A DNA stretch of 14,718 nt, from assembly GCA_937893015.1 (NCBI GenBank), contig CALBJX010000007.1, positions 1-14,718 on the forward strand. The letters are read 5' to 3'. The DNA is from an uncultured Verrucomicrobiales bacterium. GTDB taxonomy: Bacteria; Verrucomicrobiota; Verrucomicrobiia; Verrucomicrobiales; Akkermansiaceae. Both the position numbers and the translations under genes were made by a program. Every line of letters starts with the position of its first letter. Position 1 is the first letter of the stretch. Shown one piece after another: positions 6,075-13,508 of the stretch. Under the pieces are notes generated by a model that was not told where the DNA came from, made no database searches, and worked only from the letters and a program-made list of their open reading frames with translations.

Positions 6075-6962
6075 ATGAAAGCTGCCGACCGACTGCTCTC
6101 CCTCGCCCCGTGGTGCCTCGCCGCGGGCATGGTGGCACTCGGCGGTCTGTTGCTCTGCCCCGTGGCGGGCCGTCTGCAGATGGAAGAGCAGGAGGCAGGG
6201 CTGCAACGTCCCGCGCCCGACTTTCGCCGTGCGGATGCGTTGGGGCAGCAGCTGGCCGTCTTCACCTTGGGCGGGCTCCGCACGCTGGCCGCCGAGCTGC
6301 TGGCGCTGGATGCCACCTCCGCGTGGTTGGAGCAGGACTGGCCCCGCGCACAGGAACGCTGGCAGCAGATTGTGACCCTTTGCCCACAGCGCATCAACTA
6401 CCGCATCCGCGCCGCACGCGACATGGCAAAGAACGCCGTCGCCCATGTCCGAGAGCAAGCGGAGAAAGGCAAGCTCACTGCCCCCGAAGCCGCTGCCGCC
6501 GAACGCGGCTACATGGCCGCCGCCGAACGCTTTTTGCTCACAGGCATCGCGGACAACCCCGATTCCGCCCTGCTGCGGCTGGAGCTCGGCTCCTTCTACG
6601 ACGACCTCACCCGCCGCCCGCAGTTCGCCAAGGCGGTGGACGCCTACCGCGATGCGCTTGCCCACGGTGCTTCCCCCATGTACGAACGCTGGGTCTTCTA
6701 CAACCTCTGCCGCCTCCGCGGGCGCGAGCAGGAAGCCTACACACTCGGCAAAGAACTCTTCCGCACGGAAAAACACCGCACACCCTCCGTCCGCTGCCTG
6801 CTCTTCGTCCTCCAGCAAAAGCTCGCCGTCCCGCCCTACGAAAGACTGACCATCGCCGAGCTCTTCGGCACCCGAGACAAAGCCGAGAAAGAGTTGCGAC
6901 GCTTCCTGCACAACGATTTGCGTTTTCCCGTCACAGGCATCGAAAACTTCCTAGCGCATTAA
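6075..6962 (+). CDS. Membrane-anchored TPR-like protein of unknown function
   Basis: The 295-residue protein has one N-terminal membrane segment (about residues 9-31, LAPWCLAAGMVALGGLLLCP); the cysteine there lacks a proper lipobox. The rest is alpha-helical. Repeats of roughly 34 residues with small-residue and aromatic spacing (ATSAWLEQDWPRAQERWQQI, YMAAAERFLLTGIADNPDSA, AKAVDAYRDALAHG) fit tetratricopeptide-like helices. The reading frame is also open upstream to 5685, but that part overlaps panE in another frame, so ATG 6075 is chosen. It is probably an anchored scaffold facing the periplasm. It lies 17 nt after panE and is likely co-transcribed, though no functional link to pantothenate is evident. 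The preceding sequence CTGCTCCTCC is pyrimidine-rich, so there is no Shine-Dalgarno site. Function not recognised. Confidence 0.78.
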   Translation: MKAADRLLSLAPWCLAAGMVALGGLLLCPVAGRLQMEEQEAGLQRPAPDFRRADALGQQLAVFTLGGLRTLAAELLALDATSAWLEQDWPRAQERWQQIVTLCPQRINYRIRAARDMAKNAVAHVREQAEKGKLTAPEAAAAERGYMAAAERFLLTGIADNPDSALLRLELGSFYDDLTRRPQFAKAVDAYRDALAHGASPMYERWVFYNLCRLRGREQEAYTLGKELFRTEKHRTPSVRCLLFVLQQKLAVPPYERLTIAELFGTRDKAEKELRRFLHNDLRFPVTGIENFLAH

Positions 6963-7000
6963 AAAGAACCGCCCGCGAACTCGGCGAGTCAGCGGGCGGT
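6961..7000 (-). terminator. Convergent intrinsic terminator between the TPR gene and the PA14-like gene
   Basis: A perfect 9-bp stem ACCGCCCGC/GCGGGCGGT (6968-6976/6992-7000) has a 15-nt loop. For the minus-strand gene ending at 7023 the stem is followed by TCTTTTTAA, a good T tract. For the plus-strand gene there is no T tract (GAAAGCAAAT follows), so termination in that direction would be weaker. The two genes converge here. Confidence 0.82.
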
Positions 7001-7022
7001 GAAAGCAAATCGGGAATGGAGT

Positions 7023-8321
7023 TTAGGGAACGGCCACCCAGATGTGGGAGTCCTCGCTGAAGGGGGGAGCCTGCAGCTGACCATTGCCCCACAAGCCGCC
7101 GTCCTTCTTGAGCATCTTGAGAAGTTCTTCCGTATCGGGCATGGAGAAGTTCGTGCGGAAGATTTCCACGTCCTTCATGCTCTTCTTGCTCATATCCTGA
7201 ATAAGGAGCACGAAGCCGAAAGCACCGCCGGGAATTTCAGACACCATGATTTCGATGGGGCAGACTTCGCCTTCCTTCACATCGAAGGTAGCACCGGCCG
7301 TCAGACCGCCGAGGGACTTGTTCCAGTCCGGGGTCTCCTTGAAGGAAACCTGCTCGTAGCCCTTGTGCGCCTTGTCCTTGCCGGACTTGATGTTTGCCCA
7401 GTATTCCTGACCGCCGGGAGTATCCACGGCACCGATGGTACCGCACTTGCCGGGAGCCTTCTCATCGTACATGGAGGGGATGCACCAACCGGCTTCCAGC
7501 ACGGTCTTGCCCTTGAAGCGCACGGCGATGGTATCGTCACCCGTGCCAATGAAGCGGAACGTCCCCTTCTTGGGGGCCTTCACCTTGCCGCGGTAGACGG
7601 CGAGCCAGGCGGAGGGCTTGCACACATCCGCGCACTGGTAGGCGGTGGGAGCGTAGGAAGCCTTGCACTGGGGCAGGTAGAAGTTGGAAGCGTACAGCTT
7701 GGTGGGGGAGGAATAGTACTTCGCCAGCGTGGAAGCGCTCCAGCTCTTGGTGAAGTCGTGCAGAATCTTAGCCACCTTGGGGCGGTCGGAACCACGAAGA
7801 GAGCCGCCTTCGAGCTGCAGACCGGTCGGGGCCTTGCCCTTGGTGAGCTTGAGGTCGTAGAAGGTGCCTTCCAGAGCGGAGCCGCCGGCTGCGCCACCCA
7901 TGCCGCCGCCGTCTTCACCGAGGGAGTCGCCGAGGCCGGCATCCAGGCCCATGCCGATGTCCACGCTCATACCTTCATCGGTGGCGTCGTCCATGGGGAC
8001 ATCCACCTGAGCCATGGCCACGGGAGCCGCGCCCGTCGCCACGATGACGGAGGGGGACACGGTGTTGGAGGGCGTAGCGGCCTTGGAGGAAAGCTGCTGC
8101 GTGGTGGGGACGGCACGCGCGGGCAGGTCTTCTGCGGGCGGCGTGTAGCCGATGAATTCGGCCTCCTGCTCGATGGCAATGAGGACGACGGTGAAGTACA
8201 GCATGGCGCCGCCGAAGAGAATCAGGCCGGCCATGGCAGCAAGAGAGGTGAACTTGCTGCGGAAGGCATCCTTACGCAGCTTCTCCTCTGCTTCTTCGCT
8301 CATTTGGATGTGTAAAGCCAT
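7023..8321 (-). CDS. Membrane-anchored protein with a PA14-like beta domain
   Basis: The 432-residue protein has a charged N-terminal cytosolic tail, one membrane segment (about residues 27-49, LAAMAGLILFGGAMLYFTVV), a low-complexity linker rich in Pro, Ala, Ser and then Gly/Met (about 60-150), and a globular domain (about 150-432). A segment with PKKGTFRFIGTGDDTIAVRF followed by GKTVLEAGW has the layout of PA14-type carbohydrate or adhesion domains. Six cysteines in the globular part could form disulfides, consistent with an extracytoplasmic site. It resembles a paralogous family I associate with Akkermansia-type Verrucomicrobiota; this is memory, not a search. An alternative in-frame ATG at 8303 would give MSEEAEEK. 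The longer start is kept because a promoter places +1 about 23 nt ahead of it. Confidence 0.78.
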   Translation of the reverse strand: MALHIQMSEEAEEKLRKDAFRSKFTSLAAMAGLILFGGAMLYFTVVLIAIEQEAEFIGYTPPAEDLPARAVPTTQQLSSKAATPSNTVSPSVIVATGAAPVAMAQVDVPMDDATDEGMSVDIGMGLDAGLGDSLGEDGGGMGGAAGGSALEGTFYDLKLTKGKAPTGLQLEGGSLRGSDRPKVAKILHDFTKSWSASTLAKYYSSPTKLYASNFYLPQCKASYAPTAYQCADVCKPSAWLAVYRGKVKAPKKGTFRFIGTGDDTIAVRFKGKTVLEAGWCIPSMYDEKAPGKCGTIGAVDTPGGQEYWANIKSGKDKAHKGYEQVSFKETPDWNKSLGGLTAGATFDVKEGEVCPIEIMVSEIPGGAFGFVLLIQDMSKKSMKDVEIFRTNFSMPDTEELLKMLKKDGGLWGNGQLQAPPFSEDSHIWVAVP

Positions 8322-8350
8322 AGTAAGAGAAATAGGTTGTGGTTGACTAC

Positions 8351-8379
8351 ACTATGCGACAAACGCCCCGCCTTGTCCA
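8351..8379 (-). promoter_or_regulatory. Promoter of the PA14-like membrane protein gene
   Basis: On the minus strand: -35 TGGACA (8379-8374), 17-bp spacer, -10 CATAGT (8356-8351). The -35 matches consensus at 5 of 6 positions and the -10 at 4 of 6. The expected start near 8344 gives a leader of about 23 nt. The rest of the 183-bp gap back to the kinase gene holds only weak hairpins (such as CCCGT/ACGGG at 8425-8437) and no ORF. Confidence 0.5.
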
Positions 8380-8504
8380 GCAAAAAGAGCGCAAGGAGCG
8401 TTACAAATGTGTTACAGCAAGGAACCCGTGATACGGGATATCGGATCGGTCATCATGATTCCGTGCCGCCGGTGAGCGCATGCTCTGTCGGCAGCACCTC
8501 GTTT

Positions 8505-11042
8505 TCATCGTTCTCCCATGCGTTTAAAGCGCTCCAGCGCTTTGGCCAGGTTGGCGTTGCCGGGGTGTCTGCGGAGAAGCTCGGAGAGCATTTTCTCCGC
8601 CTCGCCGAGCCAACGGAGACCATTGGCAATATCTCCCGTACGGAGGGCGTAGGTGGCGGATTCCGACAGAGCCTCCAGGTGCATGAAGCGCAGCATCGTG
8701 TTGTCGGGGGCTTTCTTCAGGTGAGATTCGATGATGTCGCGGTACTGCGTGAACTCGGCGGCAGCGAGTTTGGGCGCCGTATCCTCTGCACTGTAGGCAA
8801 GAGCGAGACCGCGGTGGGCGCCCGCCTCCAATAACGCATATTCGATGTTATCGGGAGAGGCGGTGAGCAGCTCCTTTACCTTCTTGAGCAGGACTTCGCA
8901 GGTGGTGATAACCTCCTGCGGCTTACCGGCGCGCAGAAGCGGGTCCACCTTGTAGGCCATGGCGCGACAGTGCAGGAAGGTGTATTCCGTGTTGTAGGGG
9001 TCGAGCTCCTCCAGCTGATGGGCGTACCCGATGTGCTTGTTGAAGGCTTCGAGGGCGCGGGCATCGTAGTCCGCCTGTTCCTCTGCGGAGTTGGTGCCCT
9101 CGCTCATCAGGTTGTAGAGAGAGCCGGTGTAATACAGTGCGCTGGCCAAGCCCTGTTTAAAGGACAGGCGATAGGGCTGTTCCCCGCTCAGGGTCGAGAA
9201 GATACGTTGCTCCTCATCCAACAGATGCGCGGCGTAGGCATAGTCGCCCTCGTCCATGGCGTATTGGGCGCGGTATTGCAGAGCATAACCGAGGCCCACC
9301 AGCGCGTCCTCGTGCTCGGGGTAACGGCTCACGAGTGCGCGGTAGAGCGGCATCATCTCGTCCAGCCCCGCCTTGCGGAGCTCGCGGTTGCCGTCAATGC
9401 GGGCGAGGTTCACGCTCGATGCCATCGCACGCCCCAGCACGCAGAGGTAATCCGGGTTGTGCGGCACCTCCTTGCACAGCGTGCGCATGAGGGTGAGGGA
9501 CTGCCCCGTGAGCACCCGGGCATCGGGCAGCAGGTTGCGGCGGCGTGCCACCTCCGCCCGCATCAGCAGGGTGCGGGCCAGCTCATAGCGGTTGCGGCGG
9601 TCATCGGGATTTGCATCGTAGAGCTGCTGCTCCTGCTCGGTAGCCTTGCGGAGCGCCTTGGTCGCCTCCTCCAGCTTCCCCTGCTGCATGTGTACGGAGG
9701 CGAGGTTCAGCCATGCGGCAGCCACGGCGCGGGCGAGCTTATCATCCTGCCCGGCGCCGACCTGCTCCATGCCGTCCAGATAGTGTTGCAGGCGCATGCC
9801 GAGCTGCTTCTGCAACTCTGTGGAGCCGGGGATGTCCGCCAACTCCTCGTTGAAATCATAGAGAATACTCTCGGAGAAACGGAGACTCTGCCCGTAGAGA
9901 TGCTGCGCCTGATTTCGCTCGTGCAGTGCCCAAAGGCTGACGGCGGCAAACACGGTGAGTGTCACCCCGCCGACCGCGCCGAGAAAGCGCATGCGGCGCA
10001 TCTGGCGCGGGGAGATGGGCAGCTCGCCCTCCTCGATGCTGTCGCGCCAAGCGGCGGCATCCTGCCAGCGGTCGTCGGCGCGGCGTTCCATGGCGCGGTC
10101 GATGGCTGCGAGGAAGGGCTTGCCGTACACCGACACCAGCGCGCTGCGCCCTGCGAGGGGCTTGTAGGGGTCGGGGTGGGCGTGCACGCGCATGTCCGCG
10201 CGCGGCGGGAGCATGCGGGTGATGAGATAGTGGAAGGTGGCGCCGAGGGCGTAGATATCCGTCCATGCGCCGAGCTGCTGACTGAGCTCGGCATCCGTAT
10301 CGGCAGCAGCCTGCTCGGGCGCACAGAAGCCCGGGGTGAAGATATTGCCGTACACATGCCCCTCCTGCAGCTGGCGGGCGCTGCCGAAGTCCAACAGGAT
10401 GGGGTCGCCCTCCGGTGTGATACGGATATTCTCAGGCTTGATGTCGCGGTGGACGACATTGTGCTGCTCCATGTAAAGCAGAGTATCCAGCAAACTGATG
10501 AGCAGGCGCTTGAGACGGCGGGCCTCCTGTGCCTGCCGCTCGCGGTTGAGGCTGGCGCGCTTGGGGAGCTCCAACGGAGTACCTGCGACGAAGGGCATCA
10601 CATAGTAGGCCGTACCATTCGTCTCAAAGGCATCCAGAATGGGCACGATCCCGGGGTGTTGCAAGCCCATGAGCACCGTCACTTCCTCCGTGAACTCCAG
10701 CAGGGTGGCATGGAAGAGCGCCTCGGATTCGGGCGTGGGATAGGTGATGAAATTGCTCCCGTTCTCGCGCACGGCCAGCCCCTCCGGCATGTGCTCTTTG
10801 ATGACCACGACCGAGCCGCGTGCATTGTGGCGGGCGCGGTAGGTGATACCGAAACCGCCCTGCCCCAGTCGCGACAGGATGGTATAATCCCCCAGCTGCG
10901 TGCCCTCCGGCAATGGTGTGCGAGGATCCTGAACGGAGGGCTGATTTTCCGTTGCCGCAGGTTTCAGCTGCGTCACAATGGCGCGGGCCGGCACCACGGG
11001 TGCCGGCGGCGGAACGGGAACGGCCGGAGCGGAGAACGTCAT
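8505..11042 (-). CDS. Transmembrane Ser/Thr protein kinase with C-terminal TPR region
   Basis: The 845-residue protein starts with a Pro/Ala-rich tail (1-45). A complete Hanks-type kinase domain follows (about 50-340): glycine loop GQGGFG (60-65), VAIK-type lysine K82, catalytic HRDIKPEN (198-205), DFG (218-220), and APE motif APEQ (241-244). All key catalytic residues are present, so it should be active. One membrane segment lies at about 353-372. The rest (about 375-845) is helical TPR-like sequence starting with the IPGSTELQKQL motif often seen after such kinases, and should be extracytoplasmic. The start overlaps the phosphatase stop by 4 bp (ATGA), implying translational coupling; there is no Shine-Dalgarno site. 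The operon makes a sensor phosphatase and a kinase together, suggesting they act on shared targets or each other. No convincing terminator follows. Confidence 0.92.
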   Translation of the reverse strand: MTFSAPAVPVPPPAPVVPARAIVTQLKPAATENQPSVQDPRTPLPEGTQLGDYTILSRLGQGGFGITYRARHNARGSVVVIKEHMPEGLAVRENGSNFITYPTPESEALFHATLLEFTEEVTVLMGLQHPGIVPILDAFETNGTAYYVMPFVAGTPLELPKRASLNRERQAQEARRLKRLLISLLDTLLYMEQHNVVHRDIKPENIRITPEGDPILLDFGSARQLQEGHVYGNIFTPGFCAPEQAAADTDAELSQQLGAWTDIYALGATFHYLITRMLPPRADMRVHAHPDPYKPLAGRSALVSVYGKPFLAAIDRAMERRADDRWQDAAAWRDSIEEGELPISPRQMRRMRFLGAVGGVTLTVFAAVSLWALHERNQAQHLYGQSLRFSESILYDFNEELADIPGSTELQKQLGMRLQHYLDGMEQVGAGQDDKLARAVAAAWLNLASVHMQQGKLEEATKALRKATEQEQQLYDANPDDRRNRYELARTLLMRAEVARRRNLLPDARVLTGQSLTLMRTLCKEVPHNPDYLCVLGRAMASSVNLARIDGNRELRKAGLDEMMPLYRALVSRYPEHEDALVGLGYALQYRAQYAMDEGDYAYAAHLLDEEQRIFSTLSGEQPYRLSFKQGLASALYYTGSLYNLMSEGTNSAEEQADYDARALEAFNKHIGYAHQLEELDPYNTEYTFLHCRAMAYKVDPLLRAGKPQEVITTCEVLLKKVKELLTASPDNIEYALLEAGAHRGLALAYSAEDTAPKLAAAEFTQYRDIIESHLKKAPDNTMLRFMHLEALSESATYALRTGDIANGLRWLGEAEKMLSELLRRHPGNANLAKALERFKRMGER

Positions 11043-13177
11043 GAGAGAGTCTTGTGGAGGGTGAGGTAGTTGCCCGTGGGCTCCGTGTAGTCATAGGCTA
11101 CCCGATCAACGGGCAGATGAGGCAGGCTGATGAGCGGGTTGAAGCGCGGTTCCTTGTAGCGAAGAGCGAGGTCAGCCTGTGTCTCATCACAGGCCAGGGC
11201 CACGCTCACGGCGCAATCCGCAGGCAGAGCCGCCAGCACGGCAGCGACGGCGGCCTTGATATCTGCGATATCCGAAGGCGCGGCGAAGACAGCCTCCAGC
11301 TGGGTGTTGCAGAGAGACATCAGCGTCTCGGGCTCGCCGGCTTTCACCTCCGTGTCACCTTTGGCGTGCTTCTTGCTGCGGTATTCCAGCGCCAACAGAG
11401 TGACATCGGAATCGATGCTCGCGCCATTGAGGTGGCGGCGGATGGCGGCGCGGGTCTGATGCACCAGATCCGTCACAGAGGGGGCAGGCTCATTGAGGAC
11501 GGACGTCAGGCGAGCACGCCCGAAGGGCACCTGCTCAGCATCATGCGCCTCCGTCACACCTTCCGTCCAAAGCACGAGTCTGTCACCGGGCTGCAACGTC
11601 AGGCGTCTCTCGCGGTAATCGCCATCCTCCGTGAGACCGAGGGGCGGGCCCGCTTCCGACGGCATCTCCTCATACGAGCCGCCGTCGTGCTGCAACAGGG
11701 CCTGCGGCGCTCCCGCCTGGATGTACCGCAGCTCCCCTGTACTGATACGCAAGCAGCCATAAAAACAGGAGAGACGGATACCTGTGGTCTGACCCTCGCA
11801 AAGGGCCTTATTGACCGCGCGGGCAAGCTTACCGGGCTTGAGGCCGCCACGCGCCACAGAGCGGATGAGCGACATGCAACGCATCATATACAACGCAGCC
11901 GGAATGCCGTTTTCCGAGAGATCCGCCACCACAAAGCAGAGGCGATCCTCATCGGGCATGAAGAAATCGTAAAAATCGCCGCCCACGCTGGCCGCAGGGA
12001 CACAGGAGGCGAAGAGATCAAACTCCGAGCGGGTGGGGAAGGCAGGAAATTGCGAAGGCAGCGCCGCGCTCTGGATGCTGCGCGCCAGCTCCAGCTCACG
12101 CTCCATGTCAGCCTTCTCCTCCTCACCATAAAAGCGCAGGGTATCCACCATGGCGTTGATATCGGAGGACAGGCGGCGGAACTCCTGCGTATCGTTCACC
12201 TCCACGCGCTCCGTCAGGTCGCCGTCCGTAATGCGGCGCAGGGAAGCAATGACACGGGAAAGCCCGCGCAGCACATAACGCTGCAACATGAAGCTCACCG
12301 CCACGAACATCATAACAAAGATACAGAGATTGCTGAGCAACAGCGAGCGCAGGGTTTTCATGCTCACCTTGTACACCTCCCGGGCGGGCAGCAGTGCGAC
12401 AAGGCGATAGTCGCGATTCTCTACGGCGTAGGTGAAGTAGTCCGCCTCGTCGAGCGTCATGCGCCCCACACAGTTCAGCGGCACGGAGAGCAGCTCCGCG
12501 ACATCCCCTTCCCGCCCGCTCTTGTTGAGCAACGCACCGCCGCGGAAAGCGACGATAAAACCGCCCTCGCCCATGTGGTAGTGGTCCGCCAGCCGCGCAA
12601 GCGCCTCGTTGCTGCGGGTGCGGTGCAGGCGATGCGTGCTGAACCCCAGCAACACCGCGCCCGCCGCATCGCTGCGGTGCACGCCCGCATACTGCATGAG
12701 CGCGGCCGCCTCCTTTTTCGGGCGGATGGTGCGGCAGACCTCGGCGCTGCGTTCCTCGGCACAGGCGGCAAACTCGCTCAGGCGTTCGTCATCCGCAAGC
12801 TTCACCCCTTTATTTGCGGCGGGCACTGCGGCGGTGATGACTCCCTCGGCATCCGTGAGAAAAACCTGCTCGGCGCCCATGAGGTTGCAGAGCTCCTGCA
12901 AATGTTCCTGCTGCTGCACCGGGCGCGTGTCATAGCGCAGCAGCTCGGCAGCGGCGTGGGCGCGATGCAGCGCAGTCTCCTCGTAAAGCTCACGTGCGGT
13001 ATTCTCACATTCATCCTCATGCACCAGCAACTCCGCAAGGTCGTTGAGGCGCCCCTCCATCATCTGCTCGGCACGCTCATCCGCGTGGCGCAGCAGGTGC
13101 ACATAGGTGCCGACGCCCATCACGGCAAAGACCGCGAGCAGCAGAAGAAACAAACGGAGGAGGAAGATGCGCCGCAT
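11039..13177 (-). CDS. Membrane sensor SpoIIE/RsbU-type PP2C phosphatase with HAMP and a degenerate HATPase-like tail
   Basis: The 712-residue protein has TM1 (about 4-24), a large extracytoplasmic sensor region (27-275, possibly Cache-like), TM2 (277-298), a HAMP domain (298-350), and a short helix with the linker motif ELELARSIQSAALP. The SpoIIE-type phosphatase domain spans about 375-600. Expected metal motifs are VGGDFYDFF (D401) and VVADLSENGIPAAL (D419). The usual TDG is TEG (E539), and the usual DDxT is SDVT (S590, D591), so the metal site is altered. The last 100 residues look like a shortened RsbW-type HATPase domain. This family dephosphorylates anti-sigma-factor antagonists or similar Ser/Thr phosphoproteins. 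It is the first gene of the phosphatase-kinase operon, with a promoter about 30 nt upstream of its start. Confidence 0.88.
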   Translation of the reverse strand: MRRIFLLRLFLLLLAVFAVMGVGTYVHLLRHADERAEQMMEGRLNDLAELLVHEDECENTARELYEETALHRAHAAAELLRYDTRPVQQQEHLQELCNLMGAEQVFLTDAEGVITAAVPAANKGVKLADDERLSEFAACAEERSAEVCRTIRPKKEAAALMQYAGVHRSDAAGAVLLGFSTHRLHRTRSNEALARLADHYHMGEGGFIVAFRGGALLNKSGREGDVAELLSVPLNCVGRMTLDEADYFTYAVENRDYRLVALLPAREVYKVSMKTLRSLLLSNLCIFVMMFVAVSFMLQRYVLRGLSRVIASLRRITDGDLTERVEVNDTQEFRRLSSDINAMVDTLRFYGEEEKADMERELELARSIQSAALPSQFPAFPTRSEFDLFASCVPAASVGGDFYDFFMPDEDRLCFVVADLSENGIPAALYMMRCMSLIRSVARGGLKPGKLARAVNKALCEGQTTGIRLSCFYGCLRISTGELRYIQAGAPQALLQHDGGSYEEMPSEAGPPLGLTEDGDYRERRLTLQPGDRLVLWTEGVTEAHDAEQVPFGRARLTSVLNEPAPSVTDLVHQTRAAIRRHLNGASIDSDVTLLALEYRSKKHAKGDTEVKAGEPETLMSLCNTQLEAVFAAPSDIADIKAAVAAVLAALPADCAVSVALACDETQADLALRYKEPRFNPLISLPHLPVDRVAYDYTEPTGNYLTLHKTLS

Positions 13178-13198
13178 GAGAGAACGGGTAGAGGATTT

Positions 13199-13235
13199 CG
13201 CCTGAGAGTATACCCCCTATCAGGCGTTTTAGCAA
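13199..13235 (-). promoter_or_regulatory. Phosphatase-kinase operon promoter with inverted repeat over the -10
   Basis: On the minus strand: -35 TTGCTA (13235-13230), 17-bp spacer, -10 TATACT (13212-13207). The start should be near 13200, giving a leader of about 23 nt without a Shine-Dalgarno site. An inverted repeat CGCCTGA-N14-TCAGGCG (13199-13205/13220-13226) brackets the -10 with centres 21 bp apart, about two helical turns. This geometry suits a dimeric repressor, but no regulator is identified. Confidence 0.62.
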
Positions 13236-13248
13236 GCGACTTTTGTGT

Positions 13249-13269
13249 GGAAAAACTGCCTGTTTTTCC
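13249..13269. other. Perfect 8-bp hairpin upstream of the phosphatase promoter
   Basis: GGAAAAAC (13249-13256) pairs with GTTTTTCC (13262-13269) across the loop TGCCT. It lies 14 bp upstream of the -35. On the minus strand it could act as a weak terminator or roadblock for transcription arriving from pncC. The stretch 13270-13316 shows nothing recognisable. Confidence 0.5.
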
Positions 13270-13316
13270 GTCATCGCAGCAGGAAGAGCGATATCGGACA
13301 AAGAGAGATTTGTAGG

Positions 13317-13485
13317 GATTTACAATTTAAAAATGACAATTTGGGAAGGATGTGCGCCTTTGGCGCAGGAAAGGAAATCGGCCTGACGTATACGTCAGAC
13401 CGATTTTTTGACACTTGCGAGCGACCTGCCACGGCATAGACCTAGGCGAAGACGGGAGCGAGCCGAATTCTTCAAATTGTAAATC
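13317..13485. repeat. Palindromic element B between pncC and the phosphatase operon
   Basis: Perfect 12-bp outer arms GATTTACAATTT/AAATTGTAAATC (13317-13328/13474-13485) enclose about 145 bp. Inside are ATGACAATTTGGGAA (13333-13347, near-identical to the terC-panE palindrome), a GCGCC/GGCGC hairpin (13354-13358/13362-13366), a long stem containing CTGACG-TATA-CGTCAG (13375-13406), and GCCGAATTCT (13462-13471). The CTGACG core and GCCGAATTCT are shared with element A. No plausible ORF is present. Confidence 0.75.
13375..13409 (+). terminator. Long terminator-like stem inside element B
   Basis: AAATCGG plus the palindrome half CTGACGTA pair with TACGTCAG plus CCGATTT, giving a 15-bp stem with one C/A mismatch, followed by T's up to 13409 on the plus strand. 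No plus-strand gene lies upstream to be terminated. On the minus strand it follows pncC and is trailed by the weaker tract ATTTCCTTTCC. It may terminate pncC, or be a structural module of the repeat. Confidence 0.5.
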
Positions 13486-13508
13486 AGAGCAACAAATCGC
13501 TCATTTCC

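Noticed and set aside
6999..8315. A 438-codon plus-strand open frame opposite the PA14-like gene
   Set aside because: The minus strand has a membrane segment, a promoter and a terminator in the right places; the antisense product is a Gly/His-rich shadow.
8425..8437. Intrinsic terminator after the kinase gene (CCCGT/ACGGG)
   Set aside because: The stem is only 5 bp and no T tract follows, so it is too weak to call.
8970..13315. Long plus-strand open frames of about 700-750 codons opposite the kinase and phosphatase genes
   Set aside because: The opposite strand encodes clear kinase and phosphatase motifs; the antisense products have no domain pattern and span two genes without logic.
13245..13439. 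A 64-codon plus-strand ORF in the gap upstream of the phosphatase gene
   Set aside because: It runs through the hairpins of element B and has no recognisable motif and no promoter or start context.
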